A stretch of 13,556 bases of DNA from JAVBJN01 sp031546985 (GCA_031546985.1 JAVBJN010000048.1:1-13556), one strand, 5' to 3'. Counted from the stretch's first letter, positions 7,101-13,556 are shown. Numbers and translations are program-made. Notes: generated by a model from the sequence alone, not told the origin.

Positions 7101-7553
7101 ATGAAAGACAAAAGCATTAACGATCCGTTTTATTTACAAATCCAGCGCGAAATAGACCGGGTAGAGAAAAAAGTAAATACCTATACCTGGTTCTTTTACC
7201 TGATCAGGATTTCGCAGATTGCTTTTACGGCGGCCATAACCATCTTTTCTGCATATACAGATCTGGATCGCATTTGGGTGGTCGTATTGGGCGCTATAAC
7301 CACTGCGCTCATTGCGGTAGATACTTTATTCCAGGTAGAGGGTAAGAAAAATACGTATAAACTGGTGTTGTTTGAGCTGCGTTCTATACGTTCCAAACTG
7401 GTGTATTACAGCTATACCAATAAGGCTGACGATCTCGCGCTCCGGGAAGGATTGTTTGAGCAGTATAAAAATGCCAATGCCTATGCACGCGACTTAATCG
7501 GGTCTGACTCCGAAAGAAACACAAACGACAGGCAGGCCGAGGCTACTGCATAA
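7101..7553 (+). CDS. Small two-TM protein, SLATT/DUF4231-like
   Basis: This is a 150-residue protein. A charged N-terminal helix (residues 8-26, QREIDRVEKKV) precedes TM1 (about 30-52) and TM2 (about 58-78), separated by a very short DLDR turn. A long charged, likely helical C-terminal part includes WxVEGKKNTYKLVLFELRSIRSKL-like sequence (79-100), and the end is low-complexity and polar. This layout resembles the SLATT superfamily (DUF4231), two-TM domains often paired with SMODS nucleotidyltransferases, SLOG domains or reverse transcriptases and predicted to be membrane effectors in phage defence. No such partner is visible here: neighbours are an MFS transporter upstream and convergent folC. 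Orphan DUF4231 proteins exist and may have other roles. The gene is convincing; the family call is by recognition only. Confidence 0.8.
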   Translation: MKDKSINDPFYLQIQREIDRVEKKVNTYTWFFYLIRISQIAFTAAITIFSAYTDLDRIWVVVLGAITTALIAVDTLFQVEGKKNTYKLVLFELRSIRSKLVYYSYTNKADDLALREGLFEQYKNANAYARDLIGSDSERNTNDRQAEATA

Positions 7554-7580
7554 CCAACGCCTGAAGCGGTAACAAATGGA

Positions 7581-8888
7581 TTACACCAGCTCTGCCACTA
7601 CAAAGCAACTACCGCAAACAAGCACCATATCTTCGGGTACGGCCTGCTGGCGTGCAGCGGCAAAAGCCTCGGTTACGGTAGGGTATGCCTGGCCGGCTAA
7701 TTGGTGGTCTGCCGCGCTGGCTTGCAGCTCTGCTTCGGGAAGCGCCCGGGGTATTTGCGCGCGGGTAAAATAATAGGTAGCATCTTTTGGCAGCAGGGAT
7801 AATACCGCGTTTACATCTTTATCCTTAACCATGCCCAATACAATGTGCAGGTGCAGGTAGGCAGTTTCCCTTAACTGGTCCAGCACCACCTGTATGCCTG
7901 CAATATTGTGCGCTACGTCCAAAACCGTGAGCGGGTGTTGGTGTAGTACTTCCCAACGGCCTTGCAAGCCGGTAAGTTTTTTTACCTGTTTCAACGCGTC
8001 TACCACATGGTTCCAATGCAAATCCCACTCATCTTTAAGCAAAAGATAAGCCGTGAGTACATTGCGCACGTTTTTAAGCTGGTATTTGCCGGTAAGGTCA
8101 AGTTCCAGCTCATGCAGGGTATGGTTGGTATTGTCTACCACTTTCAAAAACTGGTGGTAAGGGCTTTTATGTGTGAGCACTACATCCCACACGCTTTCGG
8201 CATAAATGGGAGTTACGCCCTTGTGTAAGGCATTGAGGAAGAAAACCTGTTCTGTTTCGGGATGGGATTCGCCAATAATGGCCTGCACGCCCGGCTTAAT
8301 GATACCCGCTTTTTCTTCGGCAATCTCTGCCAGGGTATTGCCCAAAAACTGGGTATGATCGTAGCTGATGTTGGTAATAATACTCAGCAGCGGATCTATA
8401 ATATTGGTACTGTCCAGGCGGCCGCCCAAACCCACTTCTATCATCGCAATGTTTACCTTTTGCTCTGCAAACCAGGCAAAGGCCATTGCCACCGTTATTT
8501 CAAAAAACGAAGGCTGTATATTCTCAATCTCCGGTTTTAGTTTTTCTACAAAAGCGATTACCCATTCCTGCGGCACCATTTCGCCATTGATCTTGATGCG
8601 CTCCCGAAAATCGGAGAGGTGGGGCGATGTGTATAAACCGGTTTTGTATCCTGCCTGCTGAAAAACCGCTGCCAGCATATGGCTGGTGCTGCCTTTCCCA
8701 TTGGTGCCGCCAATATGGATGCTTTGAAACTTCTGGTGCGGATTATCGAGCAGCTTACACAGCTCAATGATATTATTGAGTCCTTTTTTGAGTGCAGAAC
8801 CACCGGTGTTGGAAAAAACGGGCAAGCGGCCAAACAGGTAATCCAGCGTTTGTTGGTAAGTCTGATCGGCAGGAGAAACAGGATTCAT
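7581..8888 (-). CDS. folC: Folylpolyglutamate/dihydrofolate synthase FolC
   Basis: This 435-residue cytoplasmic Mur-ligase-family enzyme adds glutamate to folates, and in most bacteria also makes dihydrofolate from dihydropteroate. It has the ATP P-loop GTNGKGST (61-68), TSPHLSDFRERI (88-99), EVGLGGRLDSTNI (151-163), the ITNISYDHTQFLG block (171-183) and EEKAGIIK (191-198), whose lysine is in the conserved, often carbamylated region. GKYQLKNVRNVLTA lies at 267-280, LQGRWEV at 308-314 and LDVAHN at 323-328 (usually LDGAHN). Full length for the family. It follows the TonB gene by 5 bp, so the two are almost certainly cotranscribed. It converges on the SLATT-like gene with only 27 bp between stops and no hairpin seen there. 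Confidence 0.96.
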   Translation of the reverse strand: MNPVSPADQTYQQTLDYLFGRLPVFSNTGGSALKKGLNNIIELCKLLDNPHQKFQSIHIGGTNGKGSTSHMLAAVFQQAGYKTGLYTSPHLSDFRERIKINGEMVPQEWVIAFVEKLKPEIENIQPSFFEITVAMAFAWFAEQKVNIAMIEVGLGGRLDSTNIIDPLLSIITNISYDHTQFLGNTLAEIAEEKAGIIKPGVQAIIGESHPETEQVFFLNALHKGVTPIYAESVWDVVLTHKSPYHQFLKVVDNTNHTLHELELDLTGKYQLKNVRNVLTAYLLLKDEWDLHWNHVVDALKQVKKLTGLQGRWEVLHQHPLTVLDVAHNIAGIQVVLDQLRETAYLHLHIVLGMVKDKDVNAVLSLLPKDATYYFTRAQIPRALPEAELQASAADHQLAGQAYPTVTEAFAAARQQAVPEDMVLVCGSCFVVAELV

Positions 8889-8893
8889 AAAAA

Positions 8894-9727
8894 TTATCGG
8901 GTAACTATGAATTGGAATGTGATGTTGCCGGATTGCTCGGCAGGCGCTTCGTCATTGGGGTTGAAACGTACTTTTTTAATCTTTTGCTCGGCCAGCGCCT
9001 TGAGTTGCGCATTGGCAGCGCTTACCACACGGTAGCGGCTAATGGAGCCGTTACGGTCTACCGTTACACGCAGTACCACTTTGCCCCCTTCGCGGAACTC
9101 CGCATCGCGGGGCGGGTAGGCTACAATACTGCGGTTGGCCAGGTTGTGGCTTACGCCGCTGCTGCCGGTACCGCCACCGGTATAATTAGTAGCATCGGGA
9201 TTGCCATCCGGACGGCCCTGGTCACCGGGCTTGCCGGTAATGCCTTCTCCGGTCGATTTATTGCTGGAGGTAGCGTTATTGCCACCATTGCCGTTCTGCT
9301 CACCGGGGTACAGGGCTTTTACCCTTTCGGTACTCCGGTTATTGGTAGATACATTGGTCTGCTGGTTACGGTTGCGGTTATCGGTAAGGTCCTGACCTTG
9401 TTTTTTGTTTTTATTTACCGAAGGGGTTACGCCCGGCGCACGGTCGTCGTCGGTAGAAACATAGTTGCGGGCTGTAGGCGTATTAGCCCCGGAAGCTGCT
9501 TTATTAATAGCAATAGCTTCGCCACCGGCGTTGCCTTCAATAAGCGGCTGTTCATCGCCCATGCCATCATCGCTATTGCCGAGGTTTACTTCCATACCCA
9601 TTTCCGGGGTAGGCTCCATAGCCGGTACCTGGTAGCGGATAAGCAGGAACAGCAACAGCAATACAGCGTGTACGCCAATGGTAACACTGGCGGCTTTCAT
9701 ATTTTTCTGTTTGTCAAAAACGGTCAT
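8894..9727 (-). CDS. TonB-family energy transducer
   Basis: This 277-residue protein is anchored in the inner membrane and spans the periplasm, passing energy from an ExbB/ExbD motor to outer-membrane receptors. A short cytoplasmic N-terminus (MTVFDKQKNMK) precedes one TM helix (about 12-30), with H20 placed like the conserved TM histidine of TonB. The periplasmic linker (about 32-195) is unusual: rich in Asn, Gly, Ser and Asp, with few Pro-Lys or Pro-Glu repeats. The C-terminal domain (about 200-277) has YPPRDAEFREGGKVVLRVTVDRNGSI and ends FQFIV, as in TonB/TolA C-domains. The frame is open upstream to 9820, but those 31 residues look unlike a TonB N-terminus, so 9727 is preferred; 9700 is possible. 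No ExbB or ExbD gene lies beside it in this window. Confidence 0.9.
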   Translation of the reverse strand: MTVFDKQKNMKAASVTIGVHAVLLLLFLLIRYQVPAMEPTPEMGMEVNLGNSDDGMGDEQPLIEGNAGGEAIAINKAASGANTPTARNYVSTDDDRAPGVTPSVNKNKKQGQDLTDNRNRNQQTNVSTNNRSTERVKALYPGEQNGNGGNNATSSNKSTGEGITGKPGDQGRPDGNPDATNYTGGGTGSSGVSHNLANRSIVAYPPRDAEFREGGKVVLRVTVDRNGSISRYRVVSAANAQLKALAEQKIKKVRFNPNDEAPAEQSGNITFQFIVTR

Positions 9728-9848
9728 GCGGTCATTATGCTTTATGCCTCTCCTGCAAAAACGGTGCTGGATTGGAGGGTTTCGCATCGTGAATTTATAC
9801 ACAATTGCCGAGGTGGACAATACCAGGGGCTTATTAAGCTGTTAAAAC

Positions 9849-10370
9849 TTACGGAAGGGCTACTGAGCCCAGCTGTTGTTTCTGTTCGTTTTCGAAAACA
9901 ATCTGCTTTATTGTGGGGTCTTTGGCTATGGAAAACAGGGCCAGCGGGGTGATGGAAAACGATTTTTTAGCAGTTTCGGGCGTTGCCAGCCGAATGGTGA
10001 GCGTGCCGTTTTCTACAGCGCTGCTTAGAAAAGTAATGGTTTCCATTTTATCGGTGGCAGAGTGTATTACAGCTATAATGATGTTTTTCTCAAAATCGGG
10101 TGTGGATATTTTATTGTTCATGGTTTGGGCCATGCCAAATAGTTTGTCAAATTCCTGCTGGTTGGTAGGGTGCTGGGTAGTGTAGCCTTCGGGTAGCTGC
10201 ACGGTATTGTTTACAAAATAGCCGTCCAGTTGCTCAATAACGGTGGCGGTGATCGAAACCTCGTTGTGTACCGCAACGGAATCGTGGCCCGGGCCATTGG
10301 AAGCAACATTATTGCCGGTACAGGAAGCCAGCGTAGCGCCTAACAGGATGGCAGGAATTACTTTATACAT
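9849..10370 (-). CDS. Small lipoprotein of unknown function
   Basis: This 173-residue protein has a lipoprotein signal peptide: MYK, a hydrophobic stretch, then lipobox LASC with Cys17 as the lipidation site. After Cys17 come TGNNVAS, with no acidic cluster of the kind used for surface export in Bacteroidota, so a periplasm-facing location is likely. The mature domain has NQQEFDKLFGMAQ (70-82), PDFEKNIIIAVIH (91-103) and NGTLTIRL (121-128). This pattern, a residue-insertion helix followed by a DF-x-K-N-hydrophobic strand, vaguely recalls the PrcB-type C-terminal domain; this is a weak resemblance only. The frame extends 22 codons upstream, but the Met before the signal peptide is the obvious start. 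It precedes the TonB gene with a 121-bp gap and may have a separate transcript. Confidence 0.8.
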   Translation of the reverse strand: MYKVIPAILLGATLASCTGNNVASNGPGHDSVAVHNEVSITATVIEQLDGYFVNNTVQLPEGYTTQHPTNQQEFDKLFGMAQTMNNKISTPDFEKNIIIAVIHSATDKMETITFLSSAVENGTLTIRLATPETAKKSFSITPLALFSIAKDPTIKQIVFENEQKQQLGSVALP

Positions 10371-10393
10371 GGGTAATGGTTTTATGGTATTTG

Positions 10394-10401
10394 TAAATAT
10401 A
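10394..10401 (-). promoter_or_regulatory. Candidate -7 element for the lipoprotein gene
   Basis: On the minus strand this reads TATATTTA, seven of eight positions of TAnnTTTG, about 24 bp before the lipoprotein start. No clear -33 TTG is seen. It lies between the gene and repeat copy C. Confidence 0.3.
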
Positions 10402-10430
10402 AGGGAATTAATGGTTGTGGAATGGGGAAG

Positions 10431-10586
10431 GCTCACGGCGGCGCGGCGGCGCGGCGAATGAGGGAGCTTCTTTATATGAAAAGCCCTTAGCTGTCATCCT
10501 GCCGACGAAGGAGAGCAGGATCTCTCATGAAGATGGTTTAATAAATTGCTCGCAGCAGCCTGCCCTGCCATATGCGCGGCGCAGGG
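10431..10586 (+). repeat. Dispersed intergenic repeat, copy C
   Basis: The 35-bp core at 10491-10525 is identical to copies A and B, with its hairpin at 10496-10521. The left side holds GCTCACGGCG and an 8-bp tandem word (CGGCGGCG, two copies plus part), then AATGAGGGAGCTTCTTTATA, matching copy B. The right side keeps the AAGATGGTTTAAT linker and a degenerate cap (CCTGCCCTGCCATATGCGCG). It lies in the gap between the lipoprotein gene and fmt. Confidence 0.82.
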
Positions 10587-10696
10587 AAAATCTCATTCAC
10601 TTTTCACCTCAGGTGCCTGAGCCCCGCATGGGCGGGACAGGCTCTGTCGAAGGCTTCACTCTGACTACCCGGTCTCTTCAAATCAGCGATCTGTTG
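10587..10696. other. Gene-free spacer with an interrupted repeat word
   Basis: No gene is supported. The stretch 10617-10652 reads CTGAGCC, then a 21-nt insert (10624-10644) containing most of a small hairpin (CCCGC/GCGGG, 10623-10636), then TGTCGAAG. Removing the insert restores CTGAGCCTGTCGAAG, the exact reverse complement of the 15-mer at 5273-5287. With copy C this completes the 326-bp gap upstream of the lipoprotein gene and downstream of fmt. No obvious fmt terminator is present. Confidence 0.7.
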
Positions 10697-11614
10697 CTAT
10701 TTCATTTTCCAGCCTCTCAGGAAATCTTCGGTTAGCATTCGTTTTTTGCCTTCGAGTTGCAGTTCCTGCACATCGATAAAGCCATCTGGCGTAGCAAATT
10801 TGAGGTAGGTTTTATGATCGGTTTCTACGGTGCCGGGTGCCAGGTTGTGGCTGGCGTTTTCGGGTTTGCTGCGGAATACTTTCAGTTTTTTATCCTGCAA
10901 ACTGGTAAAAGCGGTAGGATAGGGCGAGAGGCCACGAATCATATTGTGCACCTGCTGCGCTGGTTGGTCGAACCGGATGATGCAGGTTTCGGTATGCAGT
11001 TTGGGCGCATGTTTCAGTGAGGCTTCGTCGAGGTGGTCTTGGGGCTGCTCCTGCAAAGTGCCTGCGGCTTGTTGTTGCACGGTTTTAAGCAGCAGTTGCG
11101 CGCCTTTTTGCATCAGGATGTCGTGCAGTTCGCCAGCGGTCATATCGGGGGTAATCTCTGCGGTGTCCTGCAGCAGGATATTGCCGGTATCGATCACATG
11201 TTTGAGGCGGAATGTGGTAACACCACTCTTTGCCTCGCCATTGATCACCGCCCAGTTAATGGGCGCAGCGCCACGGTATTGGGGCAGCAGTGAAGCATGT
11301 ACGTTAATGGTGCCCAGTGGAGGCATGTTCCACACCGCTTCGGGCAGCATTCTAAAGGCGACCACCACCTGCAGATCGGCATTAAGGGCTTTGAGTGCTT
11401 CCAAAAATTCTGGGTTCTTGAGGTTGGTGGGTTGCAATACCATCAAACCTTTATCCAGCGCATATTGCTTTACAGCGCTCATGGTGAGTTGCATACCCCG
11501 GCCCGCAGGTTTATCTGGCGCAGTAACTACACCCACTACTTCGTATCCGTTCTTAACCAATATATCTAAGGTGGCTACCGCAAAATCGGGCGTGCCCAAA
11601 AAAACTATTTTCAT
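10697..11614 (-). CDS. fmt: Methionyl-tRNA formyltransferase Fmt
   Basis: This 305-residue cytoplasmic enzyme transfers a formyl group from 10-formyl-THF to Met-tRNAfMet for translation initiation. The N-terminal Rossmann domain begins MKIVFLGTPDFAV. The catalytic residues N104, H106 and D142 appear in GTINVHASLLPQYRGAAPINW (101-121) and VIDTGN (140-145), matching the N108/H110/D146 triad of the E. coli enzyme by alignment from memory. VVVAFRMLPEAVW (83-95) is the variant common in Bacteroidota. The C-terminal OB-like tRNA-binding domain ends with the family-typical FLRGWKMK. Length is normal. It follows namZ by 33 bp on the same strand, so they may share a transcript. No deformylase gene is adjacent. 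Confidence 0.97.
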   Translation of the reverse strand: MKIVFLGTPDFAVATLDILVKNGYEVVGVVTAPDKPAGRGMQLTMSAVKQYALDKGLMVLQPTNLKNPEFLEALKALNADLQVVVAFRMLPEAVWNMPPLGTINVHASLLPQYRGAAPINWAVINGEAKSGVTTFRLKHVIDTGNILLQDTAEITPDMTAGELHDILMQKGAQLLLKTVQQQAAGTLQEQPQDHLDEASLKHAPKLHTETCIIRFDQPAQQVHNMIRGLSPYPTAFTSLQDKKLKVFRSKPENASHNLAPGTVETDHKTYLKFATPDGFIDVQELQLEGKKRMLTEDFLRGWKMK

Positions 11615-11647
11615 GTTATTGTACTGTCGTTTGTAAGGGATGAGCAG

Positions 11648-12874
11648 TTATTCAAAATCGGGGTACAGCAGGTATTTTTTGCGCACTGTTTTAAAAGCGG
11701 CTACATCTTTTTGCCAGCTTTGGCGTATCTCCGGCTCTGTGCGGCCTGCTTTAACCATGGCTTGTAAGGTTTCGTTACCCGCCAGTTTGTTGATAAAAGG
11801 AATAAAGAACTTGTCTTTATCGGGAAACGCTTGGTAGGCCTCCAGCAGCCATTGGAGTTGAATGCGGCCGTTGATGGCCTCCTGCGCAGCTTCGGGCGTT
11901 TGGGCTATCAATTTGCCATGGCACAGCTCATCCATCAGCGGCGGGGTTTTGGCACCGGTCATAGATTTGGGGGTAAAGCTGTAGGGAAATGTTTTGGCGG
12001 GCAGATCGGGATGGCCAAACACCTGGAAGGGAGTTTCGGTGCCCCGGCCCAGGCTCAGTACTGTGCCTTCAAAAAAGCAGGTAGAGGGGTAGAGGTAAAT
12101 GGCCGTCATCGATTTAAGGTTGGGCGATGGCGCCACGGGCAAACTGTACTTTGTATTGTGTGTATAGCCTTTGCAGGGAATCACTTCCAGCGGACATTGT
12201 ACTTTTTTATCGAGCCATTTTTCGCCATTCAGCATTTTGGCGTATTCGCCTATGGTCATACCATGCACTACCGGAATGCGCTGCATGCCAATAAATGTTT
12301 TTTGGGCAGGCTCCAACACCGGGCCGTCTACATAAAAACCATTAGGATTGGGCCTGTCGAGCACCATAACGGTAATATTCTTTTCGGCACAGGCTTCCAT
12401 TACGTATTGCAGGGTGCTGATATAGGTGTAGAAACGGGTACCCACATCCTGCAGATCAAACACTACAATATCTATACCCGCCAGTTGCTCTGGCTTGGGT
12501 TTTTTATTGCTGCCATATAGCGATACTACGGGCAGCCCGGTTTTAGCGTCTTTCTCATTATTTACATGCTCGCCCGCATCTGCAGTGCCTCTAAAGCCAT
12601 GCTCCGGTGCAAATACCTTAACCACATTAACCCCGCGTGCCAGCAGGGTATCGGCCAGGTGGGTATGGCCGGCAATGGAGGTGGGATTAACCACCAGGGC
12701 TACTTTTTTATTTTTGAGTTTAGGCAGGTATAAATCAGGCTGCTCTGCCCCGGTAAGCAGTTGTGAGGTAGCCTGTGGCACTGCTTTTGTGTGGGTTTTG
12801 TGCTGGGCATAAACGGGCGCAGCCACTCCAAAAATGGCCATACCGAGCAACAAGCATATGTTTTTTACGTACAT
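11648..12874 (-). CDS. namZ: NamZ family exo-beta-N-acetylmuramidase (DUF1343)
   Basis: This 408-residue exported protein has a signal peptide in residues 1-23 (hydrophobic stretch, VYA before Q24). The DUF1343 blocks are complete: VVNPTSIAG (61-69), FAPEHGFRGTADAGE (88-102), LYG (119-121), DIVVFDLQDVGTRFYTYISTL (135-155), DRPNPNG..VDGP (173-185), IPVVHGMTIGEYAKM (200-214), PSPNL (249-253) and the YPSTCFFEGT-SLGRGTETPF segment (262-283). NamZ enzymes of Bacteroidota release N-acetylmuramic acid from the ends of peptidoglycan fragments, feeding cell-wall recycling. Periplasmic action is expected. It has a strong promoter candidate 28 bp upstream and is divergent from the FKBP gene. fmt follows. 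None of the other recycling genes is in the window. Confidence 0.94.
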   Translation of the reverse strand: MYVKNICLLLGMAIFGVAAPVYAQHKTHTKAVPQATSQLLTGAEQPDLYLPKLKNKKVALVVNPTSIAGHTHLADTLLARGVNVVKVFAPEHGFRGTADAGEHVNNEKDAKTGLPVVSLYGSNKKPKPEQLAGIDIVVFDLQDVGTRFYTYISTLQYVMEACAEKNITVMVLDRPNPNGFYVDGPVLEPAQKTFIGMQRIPVVHGMTIGEYAKMLNGEKWLDKKVQCPLEVIPCKGYTHNTKYSLPVAPSPNLKSMTAIYLYPSTCFFEGTVLSLGRGTETPFQVFGHPDLPAKTFPYSFTPKSMTGAKTPPLMDELCHGKLIAQTPEAAQEAINGRIQLQWLLEAYQAFPDKDKFFIPFINKLAGNETLQAMVKAGRTEPEIRQSWQKDVAAFKTVRKKYLLYPDFE

Positions 12875-12902
12875 AGGTGTAAGATGGTGTTAATTACGGT
12901 TG

Positions 12903-12910
12903 CAAAAGTA
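12903..12910 (-). promoter_or_regulatory. Candidate -7 element for namZ(-fmt)
   Basis: On the minus strand this reads TACTTTTG, a full match to TAnnTTTG and the best example in the window, 28 bp before the namZ start. A T-rich run lies upstream where the -33 element should be, but no exact TTG is at the right spacing. Confidence 0.5.
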
Positions 12911-12974
12911 ACCGCTGTTGAAAAAAAAAGCTACCTTGTGCGGCAAAAGTTTTAAATTAATTAAAAAGCAAACT

Positions 12975-13403
12975 ATGCAACAAGTTAAAAAAGGCGATAC
13001 CGTAAAGGTACATTATCATGGCAAGCTGACTAACGGTACCACTTTCGACTCTTCTGCCGGACGTGAGCCTTTGCAATTTACTGCTGGTGCAGGAATGGTG
13101 ATCAAAGGTTTTGATGATGCAGTAATGGGCATGGTGATTGGCGATAAAAAAACTGTACAGATTCCTGTAGAGGAAGCTTATGGTCCTAAAAGCGAAGAAA
13201 TGATCATGGACTTCCCACGCAACCAGGTACCAGAAGATATGAAACCTGAAGTGGGTATGACCCTGCACATGACCGATGCTGGTGGAAACGTAATGCCAGT
13301 AGTGGTTGTAGACGTAAACGAAGAGTTCCTGAAACTGGATGCTAACCACCCGCTGGCTGGCGAAGCACTGGTATTCGATATCGAACTGGTAGAAATCGCT
13401 TAA
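12975..13403 (+). CDS. slyD: FKBP-type peptidyl-prolyl isomerase, SlyD-like
   Basis: This 142-residue cytoplasmic protein catalyses cis-trans isomerisation of Xaa-Pro bonds and acts as a chaperone. The FKBP half-domains are VKVHYHGKLTNGTTFDSSAG (10-29) and MVIKGFDDAVMGM (41-53). The insert-in-flap chaperone domain spans about 70-122. The SlyD signature NHPLAGEALVFDIEL is at 124-138. It ends immediately after the domain, without the metal-binding histidine/cysteine tail of E. coli SlyD, so nickel delivery is unlikely. The frame is open 19 codons upstream to 12918, but that extension is Lys-rich and lies in the AT-rich leader. The ATG at 12975, whose product matches the family N-terminus, is chosen. 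It ends at a strong terminator, so it is monocistronic. Confidence 0.95.
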   Translation: MQQVKKGDTVKVHYHGKLTNGTTFDSSAGREPLQFTAGAGMVIKGFDDAVMGMVIGDKKTVQIPVEEAYGPKSEEMIMDFPRNQVPEDMKPEVGMTLHMTDAGGNVMPVVVVDVNEEFLKLDANHPLAGEALVFDIELVEIA

Positions 13404-13473
13404 TCCGCTAACGGATGATATGACTAGTCCTAAAAAATCGATACAGGATTAGAGATAAATAAAAATAGCATTT

Positions 13474-13510
13474 AAGCAGTAACAAGGCTAGCCTTGTTAC
13501 TGCTTTTTTT
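13474..13510 (+). terminator. Palindromic terminator of the FKBP gene
   Basis: A perfect 32-bp palindrome (13474-13505) is centred on GGCTAGCC. It overlaps a T run at 13504-13510. In RNA this gives a long stem with a small central loop. It lies about 70 bp after the FKBP stop. An A pair at the left end gives little T tract for the other strand, so it mainly serves the plus strand. Confidence 0.9.
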
Positions 13511-13556
13511 ATAAGTTCTCATTTTGATGCGGCACTGCTCATGCATTTGTGCAGGG

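Noticed and set aside
7101..7553. A defence island around the SLATT-like gene
   Set aside because: Neighbouring genes are a transporter and folC. No nuclease, nucleotidyltransferase, TIR or reverse transcriptase gene is visible.
9728..9820. Longer start of the TonB gene
   Set aside because: The extra 31 residues are basic and Cys-containing with no link to TonB N-termini, whereas 9727 gives a short cytoplasmic tail followed by the TM helix.
8912..9952. A 346-codon open frame on the plus strand
   Set aside because: It lies opposite the TonB gene and is explained by the Asn/Gly codon bias there. The minus-strand protein has a TM helix and a TonB C-terminal domain.
31..10586. Insertion sequence or composite transposon bounded by the repeat copies
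   Set aside because: The DNA between copies is ordinary chromosomal genes, orientation is mixed, and there is no transposase or target-site duplication.

Overview
The window looks like chromosomal DNA from a member of the Bacteroidota, most likely Chitinophagaceae-like. This is inferred from protein character (YebC of the MGR-x-FEVRKSKM type, a Bacteroidota-style Fmt, NamZ/DUF1343, a TonB with a soluble linker) and from several start-proximal matches to the Bacteroidota promoter -7 element TAnnTTTG. Shine-Dalgarno sequences are weak or absent. No rRNA, tRNA, CRISPR array, transposase or phage gene was found. Eleven protein genes are supported.

Left part (1-7015), mostly uptake and envelope membrane proteins. 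yebC and a large APC-type amino acid permease lie on the minus strand, each ending in a clear hairpin terminator. The permease is divergent from a DAACS-type dicarboxylate/amino acid symporter, and the 181-bp gap between them holds a promoter candidate for each side and a CCCCATGGGG palindrome. The symporter is followed by a DedA-family protein with a strong terminator, then a 529-bp gene-free repeat island, then an MFS transporter.

Middle (7101-10370). A small two-TM protein resembling SLATT/DUF4231 converges on a minus-strand group made of folC, a TonB-type energy transducer 5 bp from it, and a small lipoprotein further upstream. TonB and FolC are very likely cotranscribed.

Right part (10371-13556). 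A 326-bp repeat-bearing gap precedes fmt and namZ on the minus strand (namZ first, 33 bp apart). namZ is divergent from a SlyD-type FKBP prolyl isomerase, which ends at a perfect 32-bp palindromic terminator.

The most notable non-coding content is a dispersed intergenic repeat family: three copies (about 31-141, 5470-5634, 10431-10586) share an identical 35-bp core that contains a 7-bp-stem hairpin and is linked to GC-rich CCCCGC/GCGGGG hairpin caps. A second repeat word, CTTCGACAGGCTCAG, is intact at 5273-5287; near 10617-10652 its reverse complement is split by a cap-like hairpin, which suggests nested insertion. No clear new multi-gene system is visible. The best leads are this repeat family and the orphan SLATT-like protein.
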